Below, piece by piece: positions 1 through 5,721 of a stretch of 17,586 nucleotides of DNA (within the stretch, counting starts at the first letter, position 1; every line of letters begins with the position of its first letter). The translations under genes were made by a program, and so were the position numbers. The DNA is taken from contig JACKAW010000014.1 of NCBI GenBank assembly GCA_020634885.1, forward strand, positions 1 to 17,586, in the 5' to 3' direction. Source of the stretch: Anaerolineales bacterium (GTDB lineage Bacteria > Chloroflexota > Anaerolineae > Anaerolineales > Villigracilaceae). The notes beneath the pieces are model-generated. The model ran no database searches. It worked only from the letters and a program-made list of their open reading frames with translations, and was not told where the DNA came from.

Positions 1-1320
1 GCCCCCATTTGCGTCCAACGGTTCCTCCAATAACACCCGAAACGCGCGCGGCATGGACTCGACCCGCAGATCGACATCCGGATTGGAATCAGGCATGGGC
101 ATCTCCATCAGGAAGCGCGACAGGTTTCCGCCGCGTTGCGCGTTCCAGTGCGGGTTGAACCAGGCTTGCACGGTCTTGTAACGACCCGAACCGATCAGTT
201 CCGCCATTTCCAGATAGCCGCGCTTGAAGGTGATCAATTCACGGCGCTCCCCGGTGCGCGCGTTGAGGAACGCCATGTCACGCGCCACCGTGACCAGCCA
301 GGCCTGTGCCGGGGTCAGGTTGTGGCGCCGGATGGTTTCCGTGATGAAGTAATGGGGAATGTGGATATCCCCCAACATGCTGATGATGCGGCGGTGCAGC
401 TGCTGTGCCAGCTTTTCCATCTCCGGGGTGTGCGCCTCGCCGGCTTCCTGTCGGACGATCTCCATCACGGTATGGAGCGGCGGGGGAATGGTCAAAGGCT
501 CAAAGGGTGCGATCAGGTCCATGACATCCTCGACCGCCAGAAGTTCCTGCAGGGCTTGGTGTACATCCGGCTTGCCCGTAATTATGGATTTGAGGCGGGT
601 ATGGATCGCCAGTGAGTCGGCACGGGTCAGGCGCGGGGTCATGAAGACCTGGTAGCGGATCGGTGCGCGATGGGGGCGTCCATCCCGTCCGCGGCGGAAG
701 CGGGGTTTACCATTTTCCTCGGCTCTCTGCACCAGTCCCTGCAGGTGTCCCTGAACGACAGTGTGTTTGAGCAAACGCCAGAAGGCGCCATTGCTCAAGC
801 CGCTGAAGCGCATCACATCCTGGCTGTGCAGGGTCTTGATCCCGGATGGGTTCTGTTCCTGCGCGCGCCAGGCGGCCTGATGAAAGCCGATGTACAGCCA
901 GATGGCTTTCGGTCCGATCTCCGCTCCCAGTCGTCTGAGATAGCCCTTCACCACCACCTGCTTGTGCGGCTGCACGATGCGGTCATAGTCCAGCCAGCCC
1001 ACCGGTTCGATGTTGAGGTCCGGTCCTTCATCGGGTTGAGTCTCTTCAGACTCCGACTCTTCTTCCACTGGGTTTTCACCCGCCACAAAGCGCACCGAGA
1101 CCGGCCGGTCAAGGATGCCTTTCAGGATGTTCTGGATGCTGCCGGTCATGCGCGACTCCAGCCAGTCACGGGCATAGGCGTTGCGCGCGCGAACGGTCAG
1201 GACATTCCTGTCCAGGGAGATCGCCTGGGTGTCACGCGCCCAGGTCTCATAGGAGGCTTTTGGCATTTCCAGTTGTAGCCGCTGCAGGACCTGTTCCCAA
1301 ATTTCCTCTAGATTCAGCAC
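1..1320 (-). CDS. DnaA N-terminal-domain replication initiator-like protein (partial, 3' end outside window)
   Basis: The minus strand is open without a stop for 440 codons from a GTG at 1318-1320 to the window edge. The GTG is preceded by GGGAGG with a 4-nt spacer, which decides the start. Residues about 1-65 (LNLEEIWEQVLQRLQLEMPK onward, with ETWARDTQAISLD and AYARDWLESR) closely match domain I of DnaA, which binds DnaB helicase or other partners. An acidic linker follows (EEESESEET), then about 300 residues with winged-helix-like stretches (SGLSNGAFWRLLKHTV, LTPAQAWLVTVARDMAFL) and no Walker A motif. Such a protein could initiate element replication by recruiting host helicase through the DnaA-like domain; that role is inferred from the domain and from the neighbouring parA. 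It is last in the visible operon, overlapping the preceding 75-aa ORF by 7 bp. Confidence 0.85.
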   Translation of the reverse strand, partial: MLNLEEIWEQVLQRLQLEMPKASYETWARDTQAISLDRNVLTVRARNAYARDWLESRMTGSIQNILKGILDRPVSVRFVAGENPVEEESESEETQPDEGPDLNIEPVGWLDYDRIVQPHKQVVVKGYLRRLGAEIGPKAIWLYIGFHQAAWRAQEQNPSGIKTLHSQDVMRFSGLSNGAFWRLLKHTVVQGHLQGLVQRAEENGKPRFRRGRDGRPHRAPIRYQVFMTPRLTRADSLAIHTRLKSIITGKPDVHQALQELLAVEDVMDLIAPFEPLTIPPPLHTVMEIVRQEAGEAHTPEMEKLAQQLHRRIISMLGDIHIPHYFITETIRRHNLTPAQAWLVTVARDMAFLNARTGERRELITFKRGYLEMAELIGSGRYKTVQAWFNPHWNAQRGGNLSRFLMEMPMPDSNPDVDLRVESMPRAFRVLLEEPLDANGG

Positions 1321-1541
1321 GCCGCCTCCCAGGTCAAAATCGGGGGATTTCCCGTCACAGGTCTGACCCATCGGGTTCCGTCATATCCATGCCTTCCGGC
1401 CCTGCCTGTGCCTTCGACGTGGGCGGGCACGCAGGCGGAGGGGTGGGCGGGGCGTGGACAAAGCGCAGGCGGCACGTAGTCCGTGCCGCCTGCCTTGAAA
1501 TTGTTTTTGATTTTATTTTTTCGTTTTCGGTGGAAGTTCAT
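1314..1541 (-). CDS. Possible 75-aa basic protein or leader ORF between partition and rep genes
   Basis: This small ORF starts with an ATGA overlap on the stop of the 201-aa gene and has GGAGG 7 nt before its ATG. Its stop overlaps the GTG of the rep-like gene by 7 bp, so translation of all three could be coupled. The N-terminus is Lys/Arg/Asn-rich (HRKRKNKIKNN); the rest is Pro/Gly/Ala/Cys-rich without recognisable fold or family. It contains a perfect 12-bp inverted repeat. It may be a real small protein, or a leader ORF whose translation opens the rep start. The unusual composition keeps confidence low. Confidence 0.35.
   Translation of the reverse strand: MNFHRKRKNKIKNNFKAGGTDYVPPALCPRPAHPSACVPAHVEGTGRAGRHGYDGTRWVRPVTGNPPILTWEAAC
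1465..1493. repeat. Perfect 12-bp inverted repeat (strong hairpin) upstream of rep-like gene
   Basis: GCAGGCGGCACG and CGTGCCGCCTGC are exact reverse complements separated by TAGTC. The hairpin lies in the leader of the rep-like gene, 145 nt before its GTG, inside the 75-aa ORF. In the minus (operon) direction no T-run follows, so it is not a standard terminator for this operon. In the plus direction a T-rich stretch begins about 10 nt later, too distant for a typical intrinsic terminator. It may control rep expression or be a protein-binding palindrome. Confidence 0.6.
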
Positions 1542-2143
1542 TTTGTACCCTCCAGGGACAATGTGAAGGAGGTCCGTTTTTGGACCGGGGTAAGCGTCAA
1601 TTGCCCGTTTTGGTATTCCTTCAATCCAAAACGCAGCAGGGCGGTGATCAATTCCCCGACCGGCACATGCAGTCCTTCATCAGATGCCAGTGCGGACAGT
1701 TCGCGTTTGAGTTCGGGCGGGAAGCCGCGCCAGGTGGTGATCACCCGCCAGAGAGCTTCGGGTTTGTGTTTGGATCCCTTGATGGGCTTGGGTGCCGGTA
1801 GGGATTCATGCGTCGGAAAAAGGGTCATGCGCAGGCGATACGGATTGGGGCGCGGGTTGAGATCGAACTCGCCGCGCTCATAACAACGCAGGGCATGCTC
1901 GAGGATCGCCCGCGCCACCTCGCCCTCCGGCACGCAAAGATCGCCGGCGATGGATTTGACCTGCAGGGAGAGTTTGGGATCCACACCGCGATAGACCGCC
2001 TTGTGGCTTTGATGTTGCTTCTCCCAGTGGCGGTTGCGCTTTCGGGGTTCGGCAACGCGCAGCGACTCGTATAGATCCGGTGGCGCTGCCACGACCGGCA
2101 TGGTCTCATTGGAGGTTTCAAAGGGGGAACGGCGTTTGCTCAT
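1538..2143 (-). CDS. Tandem-domain DNA-binding-like protein, likely ParA partner
   Basis: This 201-aa protein follows parA by 9 nt; AGGAGG directly after the parA stop serves as its ribosome site. Two stretches resemble each other: about residues 51-99 (YRGVDPKL, then VPEGEVARAILEHALRCYE and GEFDLNP) and 138-187 (WRGFPPEL, then VPVGELITALLRFGLKEYQ and GQLTLTP). Each has a predicted helix pair ending in an amphipathic segment, as in ribbon-helix-helix or related small DNA-binding domains. A single chain with two such domains could act as a pseudo-dimer. Position immediately behind a ParA that lacks its own DNA-binding domain suggests the centromere-binding (ParB-type) role, although it has no similarity I recognise to canonical ParB. 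The N-terminal 50 residues are polar and probably flexible. Confidence 0.75.
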   Translation of the reverse strand: MSKRRSPFETSNETMPVVAAPPDLYESLRVAEPRKRNRHWEKQHQSHKAVYRGVDPKLSLQVKSIAGDLCVPEGEVARAILEHALRCYERGEFDLNPRPNPYRLRMTLFPTHESLPAPKPIKGSKHKPEALWRVITTWRGFPPELKRELSALASDEGLHVPVGELITALLRFGLKEYQNGQLTLTPVQKRTSFTLSLEGTK

Positions 2144-2152
2144 CCTGTCCTC

Positions 2153-2923
2153 CTAATACTTCAACACGATCTGTGCCAGCGCCTGATATTCCTTGGCCGC
2201 CCGGCACAGTTCATCCATCTCGAAGATGGTCTGTCCCTGTGCGGCGCATTCGCGTAACAGGGTCGAGCGGTGGATGGGCGGCAGTAGGCTGTTGGCAAAG
2301 CGCGCCTTCAGATCCTCGATGGTCGCCTTGCTTTCCCTCGTTTGCTCGTCGTAGAAGGTTGGCAGGATGCCGAGCAGATTGCCGCGCCAGTTCTTTTTGG
2401 ATTGCAGGATGCTCATCATGCCCAGCACCTTGCCGACGCCATCCGCGGAGAGGAACTCGGTCGCGGTCGGCACAATCACGAGGTCCGACGCCCAGACTGC
2501 GCGTTCCTGAATACCACCTACACTCGGCGCGGTATCGAAGAGGATATAGTCGGGTCCTTCTTTAAAGAAGCGACTGACCGTTTGTCGGATTGCCGAGACC
2601 GGTCTGTCCTGGGCGTTCAAGACGGTTTGGGCGGCCATCGTCTGTTGATCGCCCGGTAGAACATGCAATCCCTCCCGACCGGAGAAGCGCACCCAGGATT
2701 GGATGAAGCTTGTCTCTTGGGGAGTCATCCCCATTGTGAGCAGATAGAAGACGCCCGGTTCCGGACTGCGCCCCAATGCGGTGGCAGACTGACCTTGTGG
2801 ATCGAGGTCGATCAGGAGCACACGTTTGCCTTTGAGGACCAGTCCGTGTGCGAGCGATACGGCGGTGGTGGTCTTGCCCACACCGCCTTTTTGATTGGCA
2901 ATGCAAATGATTTTTGTGGACAT
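2153..2923 (-). CDS. parA: ParA family partition ATPase
   Basis: This 256-aa protein has the deviant Walker A box of ParA/MinD ATPases near residues 11-19 (QKGGVGKTT, with the signature Lys12), LLIDLDPQG around residue 40 and ILFDTAPS as the Walker B-like region. ParA ATPases bind DNA non-specifically in the ATP state and move a centromere complex; hydrolysis is stimulated by the ParB partner. There is no N-terminal helix-turn-helix, so the length fits the short type Ib or Soj-like class, in which the partner protein usually does the operator binding. GGGGAGG precedes the ATG and overlaps the stop of the 40-aa gene upstream, which argues for one operon. It serves the element rather than the chromosome, judging by its neighbours. 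Confidence 0.93.
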   Translation of the reverse strand: MSTKIICIANQKGGVGKTTTAVSLAHGLVLKGKRVLLIDLDPQGQSATALGRSPEPGVFYLLTMGMTPQETSFIQSWVRFSGREGLHVLPGDQQTMAAQTVLNAQDRPVSAIRQTVSRFFKEGPDYILFDTAPSVGGIQERAVWASDLVIVPTATEFLSADGVGKVLGMMSILQSKKNWRGNLLGILPTFYDEQTRESKATIEDLKARFANSLLPPIHRSTLLRECAAQGQTIFEMDELCRAAKEYQALAQIVLKY

Positions 2924-2935
2924 AAAGAACCTCCC

Positions 2936-3058
2936 CTAATCCTTGCGCAGGTTGCGCTTGATGGCGTCACGAATGACCACATACAGGATGGCACCGATCA
3001 ACATGGAACTGAGCACCAGCGTCACGGCGATCAGGATGGCATGCAGAGCTTCACTCAT
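2936..3058 (-). CDS. 40-aa single-pass membrane peptide
   Basis: A short ORF (MSEALHAILIAVTLVLSS... ending AIKRNLRKD) starts with AGAGG 5 nt before its ATG and stops 12 nt before parA; its stop lies just before the parA ribosome site. Residues about 7-29 form one hydrophobic transmembrane helix, followed by a strongly basic tail, so the C-terminus should be cytoplasmic by the positive-inside rule. I do not recognise a family. The conserved-looking signals and tight packing support a real gene. It could anchor an operon partner at the membrane or act as a small toxin-like peptide; neither is shown by sequence. Confidence 0.65.
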   Translation of the reverse strand: MSEALHAILIAVTLVLSSMLIGAILYVVIRDAIKRNLRKD

Positions 3059-3112
3059 GGGAGCCTCTGCTTTTGGATGAAGTTAAGTTAGGGTATATCT
3101 TTTTGAATATGA

Positions 3113-3313
3113 TCATGATGACGCCCCTGTCGATGCTTCAAGGGAAGAAGCTGTCTCGGTGATGTGTGCTTGCATGGGAAGCATGCCCTGCCGTACCAGT
3201 TCCTGTCGGATGATGAGTGCTGCCTGGGCACGAGGCAGGCGCAATTCCCGTTGGGCGAGTTGCAGAAGCGCGTTGCGTTCCTGATCTCCCAGATAGACGA
3301 TGATCTTAGCCAT
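3113..3313 (-). CDS. 66-aa ribbon-helix-helix-like protein
   Basis: The protein begins with a short strand-like stretch (MAKIIVYL), then two helices (DQERNALLQLAQREL and PRAQAALIIRQELVRQG), the layout of CopG/Arc-type ribbon-helix-helix DNA-binding proteins; the last 20 residues are Ser/Thr/Ala-rich and probably disordered. AGGAGA lies 3-5 nt before the ATG. It is the first gene of the parA-rep operon, with a hairpin and the repeat block 3371-3423 just upstream. That position suits an autorepressor of the operon or a second partition component. The family assignment rests on pattern only. Confidence 0.7.
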   Translation of the reverse strand: MAKIIVYLGDQERNALLQLAQRELRLPRAQAALIIRQELVRQGMLPMQAHITETASSLEASTGASS

Positions 3314-3340
3314 AGGTCTCCTATTCGATGCTGAAATAAA

Positions 3341-3365
3341 ATGAGCCGCGTTGTCGGCGGCTCAT
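3341..3365 (-). terminator. Hairpin with T-rich tail, minus strand
   Basis: ATGAGCCGC and GCGGCTCAT pair as a 9-bp stem around a 7-nt loop; on the minus strand TTTTATTTC follows. It could end transcripts of the 201-aa membrane-protein gene (stop at 3499). If the promoter of the 66-aa gene lies in the repeat block 3371-3423, the same hairpin would instead act as an attenuator in that leader. Confidence 0.65.
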
Positions 3366-3370
3366 ATAAA

Positions 3371-3423
3371 TAGCATCTGGGAGTACGGGATCACTACGGT
3401 TTGAAGTACGGGATGACTACGAA
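3371..3423. repeat. Repeat block copy 1 with two 17-bp direct repeats (operator or centromere candidate)
   Basis: AGTACGGGATCACTACG at 3382-3398 and AGTACGGGATGACTACG at 3405-3421 differ at one base and are spaced 23 bp apart. The whole block is about three-quarters identical, with one indel, to 4687-4740. It lies upstream of the parA-containing operon. Regularly spaced repeats beside a ParA and a small DNA-binding partner are typical of partition sites and operators. Confidence 0.6.
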
Positions 3424-3498
3424 AATTCCTTTGTCACTTAACAAGGTATGGGAACCGAATGGTTGGATGGATTGTCTTTGGGGGGAAGGGTTGTCCAG

Positions 3499-4104
3499 CT
3501 AGTCCTGGTGGTCGCTTTCCTCAATCTCTTTCAAAATTCGGCGGCGCCAATCATAAAAGGTGGTGGTTGCCATCAACAGGATGCCGTCCGGGCTGCTGCC
3601 AAATTCCTGGGCAAGGAATTGTTCAAGGGTTAATGCGGTGATGGATGGATCGCGACGCTCCCATTTCTCGACAGCTTTGCGGATTTTTTCCTTGGGAAAG
3701 CGCGGCGGTTTTCCACGATGGCGGTTGGGGGATAGGTTTAAGAATTTCCGGAATTCATTTATCCCTTGTGTTTTTTCTTCAACCGGTTTTAGTTTCCTGT
3801 CTGCAGACGGATCGATCTTGAATATTCTGAAGAATAGAGGAGTGGGATGGTCGGGCGACGAGGACGTTGCGTTTTTTGATTCGATCTCCCGTTTCAAATC
3901 GCGAACCAGCCGGTGAGTATGCACAGCTCCCCGCACCACAAAAATCAAGGCGATTATGACCGTGAGGCTGAGTGCAATGAGCGCGACTTCCTGACCGAAT
4001 TGGATTTGAAAGAATTTGTAGATCCGGTAGATGGGGTAAGAGAGGGCAGCAATGAGGAGCAGTAAAGCAATGTAATGCCCCCAAAGCCTTTTAATATGAT
4101 TCAT
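3499..4104 (-). CDS. 201-aa membrane protein with two N-terminal helices and a charged C-terminal domain
   Basis: The start is set at 4104 because GAGGT lies 7 nt upstream; an ATG 63 nt further out has no such site and falls between the promoter and this ribosome site. Residues about 8-28 and 38-60 are hydrophobic helices, making a hairpin anchor with both ends inside. The cytoplasmic part is charged and ends in a compact domain (FPKEKIRKAVEKWERRDP ... TLEQFLAQEFG ... TTTFYDWRRRILKEIEE) with a helix-turn-helix look, though I do not recognise a named family. It is monocistronic between a promoter and a hairpin. The function is unknown; a membrane-tethered DNA-binding or regulatory protein is one possibility. 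Confidence 0.75.
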   Translation of the reverse strand: MNHIKRLWGHYIALLLLIAALSYPIYRIYKFFQIQFGQEVALIALSLTVIIALIFVVRGAVHTHRLVRDLKREIESKNATSSSPDHPTPLFFRIFKIDPSADRKLKPVEEKTQGINEFRKFLNLSPNRHRGKPPRFPKEKIRKAVEKWERRDPSITALTLEQFLAQEFGSSPDGILLMATTTFYDWRRRILKEIEESDHQD

Positions 4105-4138
4105 TGTTGTTACCTCAAGGAGAATGATATGGCGCGGT

Positions 4139-4167
4139 ATTTTATTATCTGTCTTTTTATATCTCAA
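4139..4167 (-). promoter_or_regulatory. Sigma-70-type promoter for the 201-aa membrane protein
   Basis: On the minus strand TTGAGA (4162-4167) and TAAAAT (4139-4144) are separated by 17 bp, close to the housekeeping consensus. Transcription would begin at about 4132, leaving a leader of nearly 30 nt that carries the GAGGT ribosome site. Confidence 0.65.
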
Positions 4168-4279
4168 CTGACATTTGTTACCTGTTTTGTGTGCTTTTGT
4201 ACTTTGCGCCTCTTATTTCCCTTCTTGAACTAATTTTTGTAAGGTGTATGAAAATTGGTGTGAATTGGTAGGATTAACA

Positions 4280-4323
4280 AAAACAGGTTGCGCAGACTCA
4301 ATTCCATTTGCGCAACCTGTTTT
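4280..4323 (-). terminator. Rho-independent terminator (possibly bidirectional)
   Basis: AAAACAGGTTGCGCA and TGCGCAACCTGTTTT pair perfectly over 15 bp with a 14-nt loop. On the minus strand it is followed by TTTTTGTTAATC, 20 nt past the stop of the 69-aa gene. On the plus strand TTTTGTTTATTTT follows, so it could also stop transcription from the other side. Confidence 0.85.
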
Positions 4324-4342
4324 GTTTATTTTCCTGACATCA

Positions 4343-4552
4343 TCATTCCGGGCTGATTGGAATGGCAGTGGATTGATCGGGAATTGAATCTTCCTTTAGC
4401 GTTGTGGATGCAGGATCAATTGCTCCGGTTGCTTTGAGACGATTTAATCGTTGCCGCCCAATTTCCATCAAAAAACCGTACACCCTGCTAAGGGCATGTC
4501 TTTGTTCCGGAGTAAAAACCATTTTGGGTTGATCTCTGGATGCTTTACTCAT
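4343..4552 (-). CDS. 69-aa hypothetical protein
   Basis: The start is placed at 4552, where AAGGG lies about 7 nt upstream. An upstream ATG at 4756 would give 137 aa, but that extension has a poorly spaced ribosome site and would run through the repeat block 4687-4740. The 69-aa form contains one likely helical region (FTPEQRHALSRVYGFLMEIG, then RQRLNRLKAT) and a polar tail. I do not recognise it. A terminator follows directly, so it is transcribed alone. The repeat block upstream suggests shared regulation with the parA operon. Confidence 0.6.
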   Translation of the reverse strand: MSKASRDQPKMVFTPEQRHALSRVYGFLMEIGRQRLNRLKATGAIDPASTTLKEDSIPDQSTAIPISPE

Positions 4553-4686
4553 GACAGACCCTTCTGAAGATGCTGTGGTTCTGATCGAGGTTGAGGTGTG
4601 TTCTTGCGCTGTGAGTTGTTGGATGTTCTTTTTTGCATGATCGCCTTCCGTGAAGAATTGAAATTTGTCAGTTGACACCCAATGAT

Positions 4687-4740
4687 TAACATCTGCCAGT
4701 ACGGTATCCCTGCGGTTTGGAATACGGATATTCCTACGAA
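4687..4740. repeat. Repeat block copy 2 (diverged copy of 3371-3423)
   Basis: Read on the minus strand, both blocks begin TTCGTAG, share CAAACCG in the middle and CCGTACT then CAGATG near the end, in the same order and spacing apart from one base. About 13 of 54 positions differ. Here too it lies upstream of a minus-strand gene, about 135 bp before the 69-aa start. Confidence 0.6.
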
Positions 4741-4872
4741 CCTTGTTCCCTCTCATTTCCCCTTCATTGTGTGCAGATCGTAGTCATACATTATTCGGAC
4801 ACCATTCCGTAGAGTTAACGGACTCCCGGATGCTATACCTTTGCTCAGAACTTTTACAACCGAAACACCAGT

Positions 4873-4900
4873 TTGATTTCCCCGTCCACGACGTTATAAT
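4873..4900 (+). promoter_or_regulatory. Promoter of excisionase-like gene
   Basis: TTGATT (4873-4878) and a perfect TATAAT (4895-4900) are separated by 16 bp; TTTGAT one base earlier gives 17. Transcription would begin at about 4907, just before the GGAGG at 4908-4912. Confidence 0.65.
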
Positions 4901-4925
4901 ATCGTTTGGAGGCACTACTATATAT

Positions 4926-5141
4926 ATGGAAGACTGGCTGACTACATACGAGGCTGTGCAACTTAGTGGATACGAATTGGATTACATCCGTAAGCTGGTA
5001 CGCGCTCAAAAGATCACGGGCCGTAAGTGGGGGCAATCCTGGCAGGTCAGCCGCAAATCCCTGCAAGAGTTTATAAAGAACCGGGAAAAGCAGGGCGAGA
5101 AACGCGGTCGTAAACCCAAACGAGAACAATCCGAAAATTGA
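4926..5141 (+). CDS. Excisionase-like helix-turn-helix protein (71 aa)
   Basis: The protein starts MEDWLTTYEAVQLSGYELDY and continues IRKLVRAQKITGRKWGQSW and VSRKSLQEFI, the pattern of MerR/Xis-type helix-turn-helix proteins (YEAVQLSGY as first helices, IRKLVRAQKI as recognition helix, WGQSWQVSRKSL as wing). A basic, probably unstructured tail follows (KRGRKPKREQ). Such proteins bend DNA or set the direction of recombination, and it is encoded upstream of the serine recombinase on the same strand. The start at 4926 leaves a long 13-nt spacer to GGAGG; no better in-frame start exists downstream. It may instead be a small transcription regulator. Confidence 0.75.
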   Translation: MEDWLTTYEAVQLSGYELDYIRKLVRAQKITGRKWGQSWQVSRKSLQEFIKNREKQGEKRGRKPKREQSEN

Positions 5142-5161
5142 TGAAATGACGTAACGGGGAC

Positions 5162-5189
5162 TTGCCTGTCGTTTAACTTGTGCTATAAT
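5162..5189 (+). promoter_or_regulatory. Extended -10 promoter of the 79-aa gene and probably the recombinase
   Basis: TTGCCT (5162-5167) and TATAAT (5184-5189) are 16 bp apart, and the -10 is preceded by TG one base away (TGCTATAAT), an extended -10. Transcription would start at about 5196, giving a leader of some 200 nt. Confidence 0.7.
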
Positions 5190-5210
5190 TTCATTGCTGG
5201 CAATGAAATT
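5187..5210. promoter_or_regulatory. Inverted repeat overlapping the -10 and start site (operator candidate)
   Basis: AATTTCATTG and CAATGAAATT are exact reverse complements around CTGG. The left arm overlaps the -10 hexamer and the centre lies at the expected start site, the usual location of a repressor operator. The excisionase-like protein just upstream is a natural candidate to bind it, which is inference. Confidence 0.55.
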
Positions 5211-5403
5211 AAGAGCCAGAAAAACGGGCCGCACTGGTGTTCCACCACCAATACGACCCTCACCCAACCCACCGGCTAGAGCGGAGGGAGGGCTGGTTTG
5301 ATTATACAGCCCCTTTGATTCGCCCTGGTGGGATTCCCACAGGGCGATTTGCGTTTCAGCCGGGAAATGCAGGTCGTCCAACAAAAATCAAAAGGAGATG
5401 TAT
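5197..5403 (+). ncRNA. Structured 5' leader of unknown class
   Basis: About 200 nt between the promoter and the first gene could fold into several hairpins. The strongest is CGCCCTG plus TGGG (5321-5332) pairing with CCCA plus CAGGGCG (5336-5346), with one bulged G and the loop ATT. Another is GGTG-TTC-CACC near 5234-5246, and CCCTC near 5260 can pair with GAGGG near 5285. No riboswitch class I know matches. The GC-rich middle could also be a dispersed intergenic repeat. The strong hairpin has no proper T-run. Confidence 0.4.
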
Positions 5404-5643
5404 ATGCTTCAAACCCCTTCAACACAACGCTTTCAGATCGTTGGTGCCCTTACTCGTATCCGCCAGGAATGGCAGGATGCCGCCGGGTGTCCCAGTTTGA
5501 TCGAGACGGAGGGCAACATGGGGATGTTGCTTGCTGATCTGATCAATGGACTTGGTCTTGGTACCCATGAGCAGGTTCAAGTGCTGGGTCAGGAGTTGTT
5601 CGAGGAATTGAAGGACTTTCTCAAGTCCCCGGTTCAGAACTGA
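5404..5643 (+). CDS. 79-aa hypothetical protein upstream of the recombinase
   Basis: AAGGAG at 5392-5397 is too close to the ATG at 5398 but ideally spaced (6 nt) for the ATG at 5404, which I take as the start (MLQTPSTQ). The protein is mostly helical: RFQIVGALTRIRQEWQDAAG, then MGMLLADLINGLGL and VLGQELFEELKDFL. It has no motif that I recognise. It lies 78 nt before the recombinase and probably shares its transcript. A role in recombinase control or as a directionality partner is possible by position only. Confidence 0.7.
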   Translation: MLQTPSTQRFQIVGALTRIRQEWQDAAGCPSLIETEGNMGMLLADLINGLGLGTHEQVQVLGQELFEELKDFLKSPVQN

Positions 5644-5650
5644 TGCGCAC

Positions 5651-5678
5651 AAGCCAGCCGTACTGGCGCGGCTGGCTT
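5651..5678 (+). terminator. Hairpin between the 79-aa gene and recombinase (weak terminator or attenuator)
   Basis: AAGCCAGCCG and CGGCTGGCTT pair over 10 bp with an 8-nt loop, directly behind the 79-aa stop. The following ATGTCTTTC is only weakly T-rich, so partial termination or mRNA processing is more likely than a full stop. It would lower recombinase expression relative to the 79-aa gene. Confidence 0.5.
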
Positions 5679-5721
5679 ATGTCTTTCAACCTATCAACGA
5701 TTCTATTAAAGAGGTTTTTCA

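Larger units (their letters stand above)
4553..4925. other. 373-bp divergent intergenic region
   Basis: This stretch separates the minus-strand 69-aa gene from the plus-strand excisionase-like gene. It holds repeat block copy 2 (4687-4740) and the plus-strand promoter at 4873-4900. I found no RNA gene and no convincing minus-strand promoter. The only coding alternative is the N-terminal extension of the 69-aa gene. Confidence 0.6.

Noticed and set aside
136..1278. Three plus-strand open frames at the left edge
   Set aside because: They lie opposite the minus-strand DnaA-domain gene, whose translation shows a clear domain match; the plus-strand products have no sensible composition or ribosome sites.
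4118..4131. AAGGAG followed by ATG on the plus strand near 4119-4131
   Set aside because: It lies in the leader of a minus-strand gene, and no plus-strand frame of useful length follows.
4553..4756. N-terminal extension of the 69-aa protein to an ATG at 4756
   Set aside because: The extra 68 residues look non-protein-like, cross the repeat block and have a poorly spaced ribosome site; kept only as an alternative.
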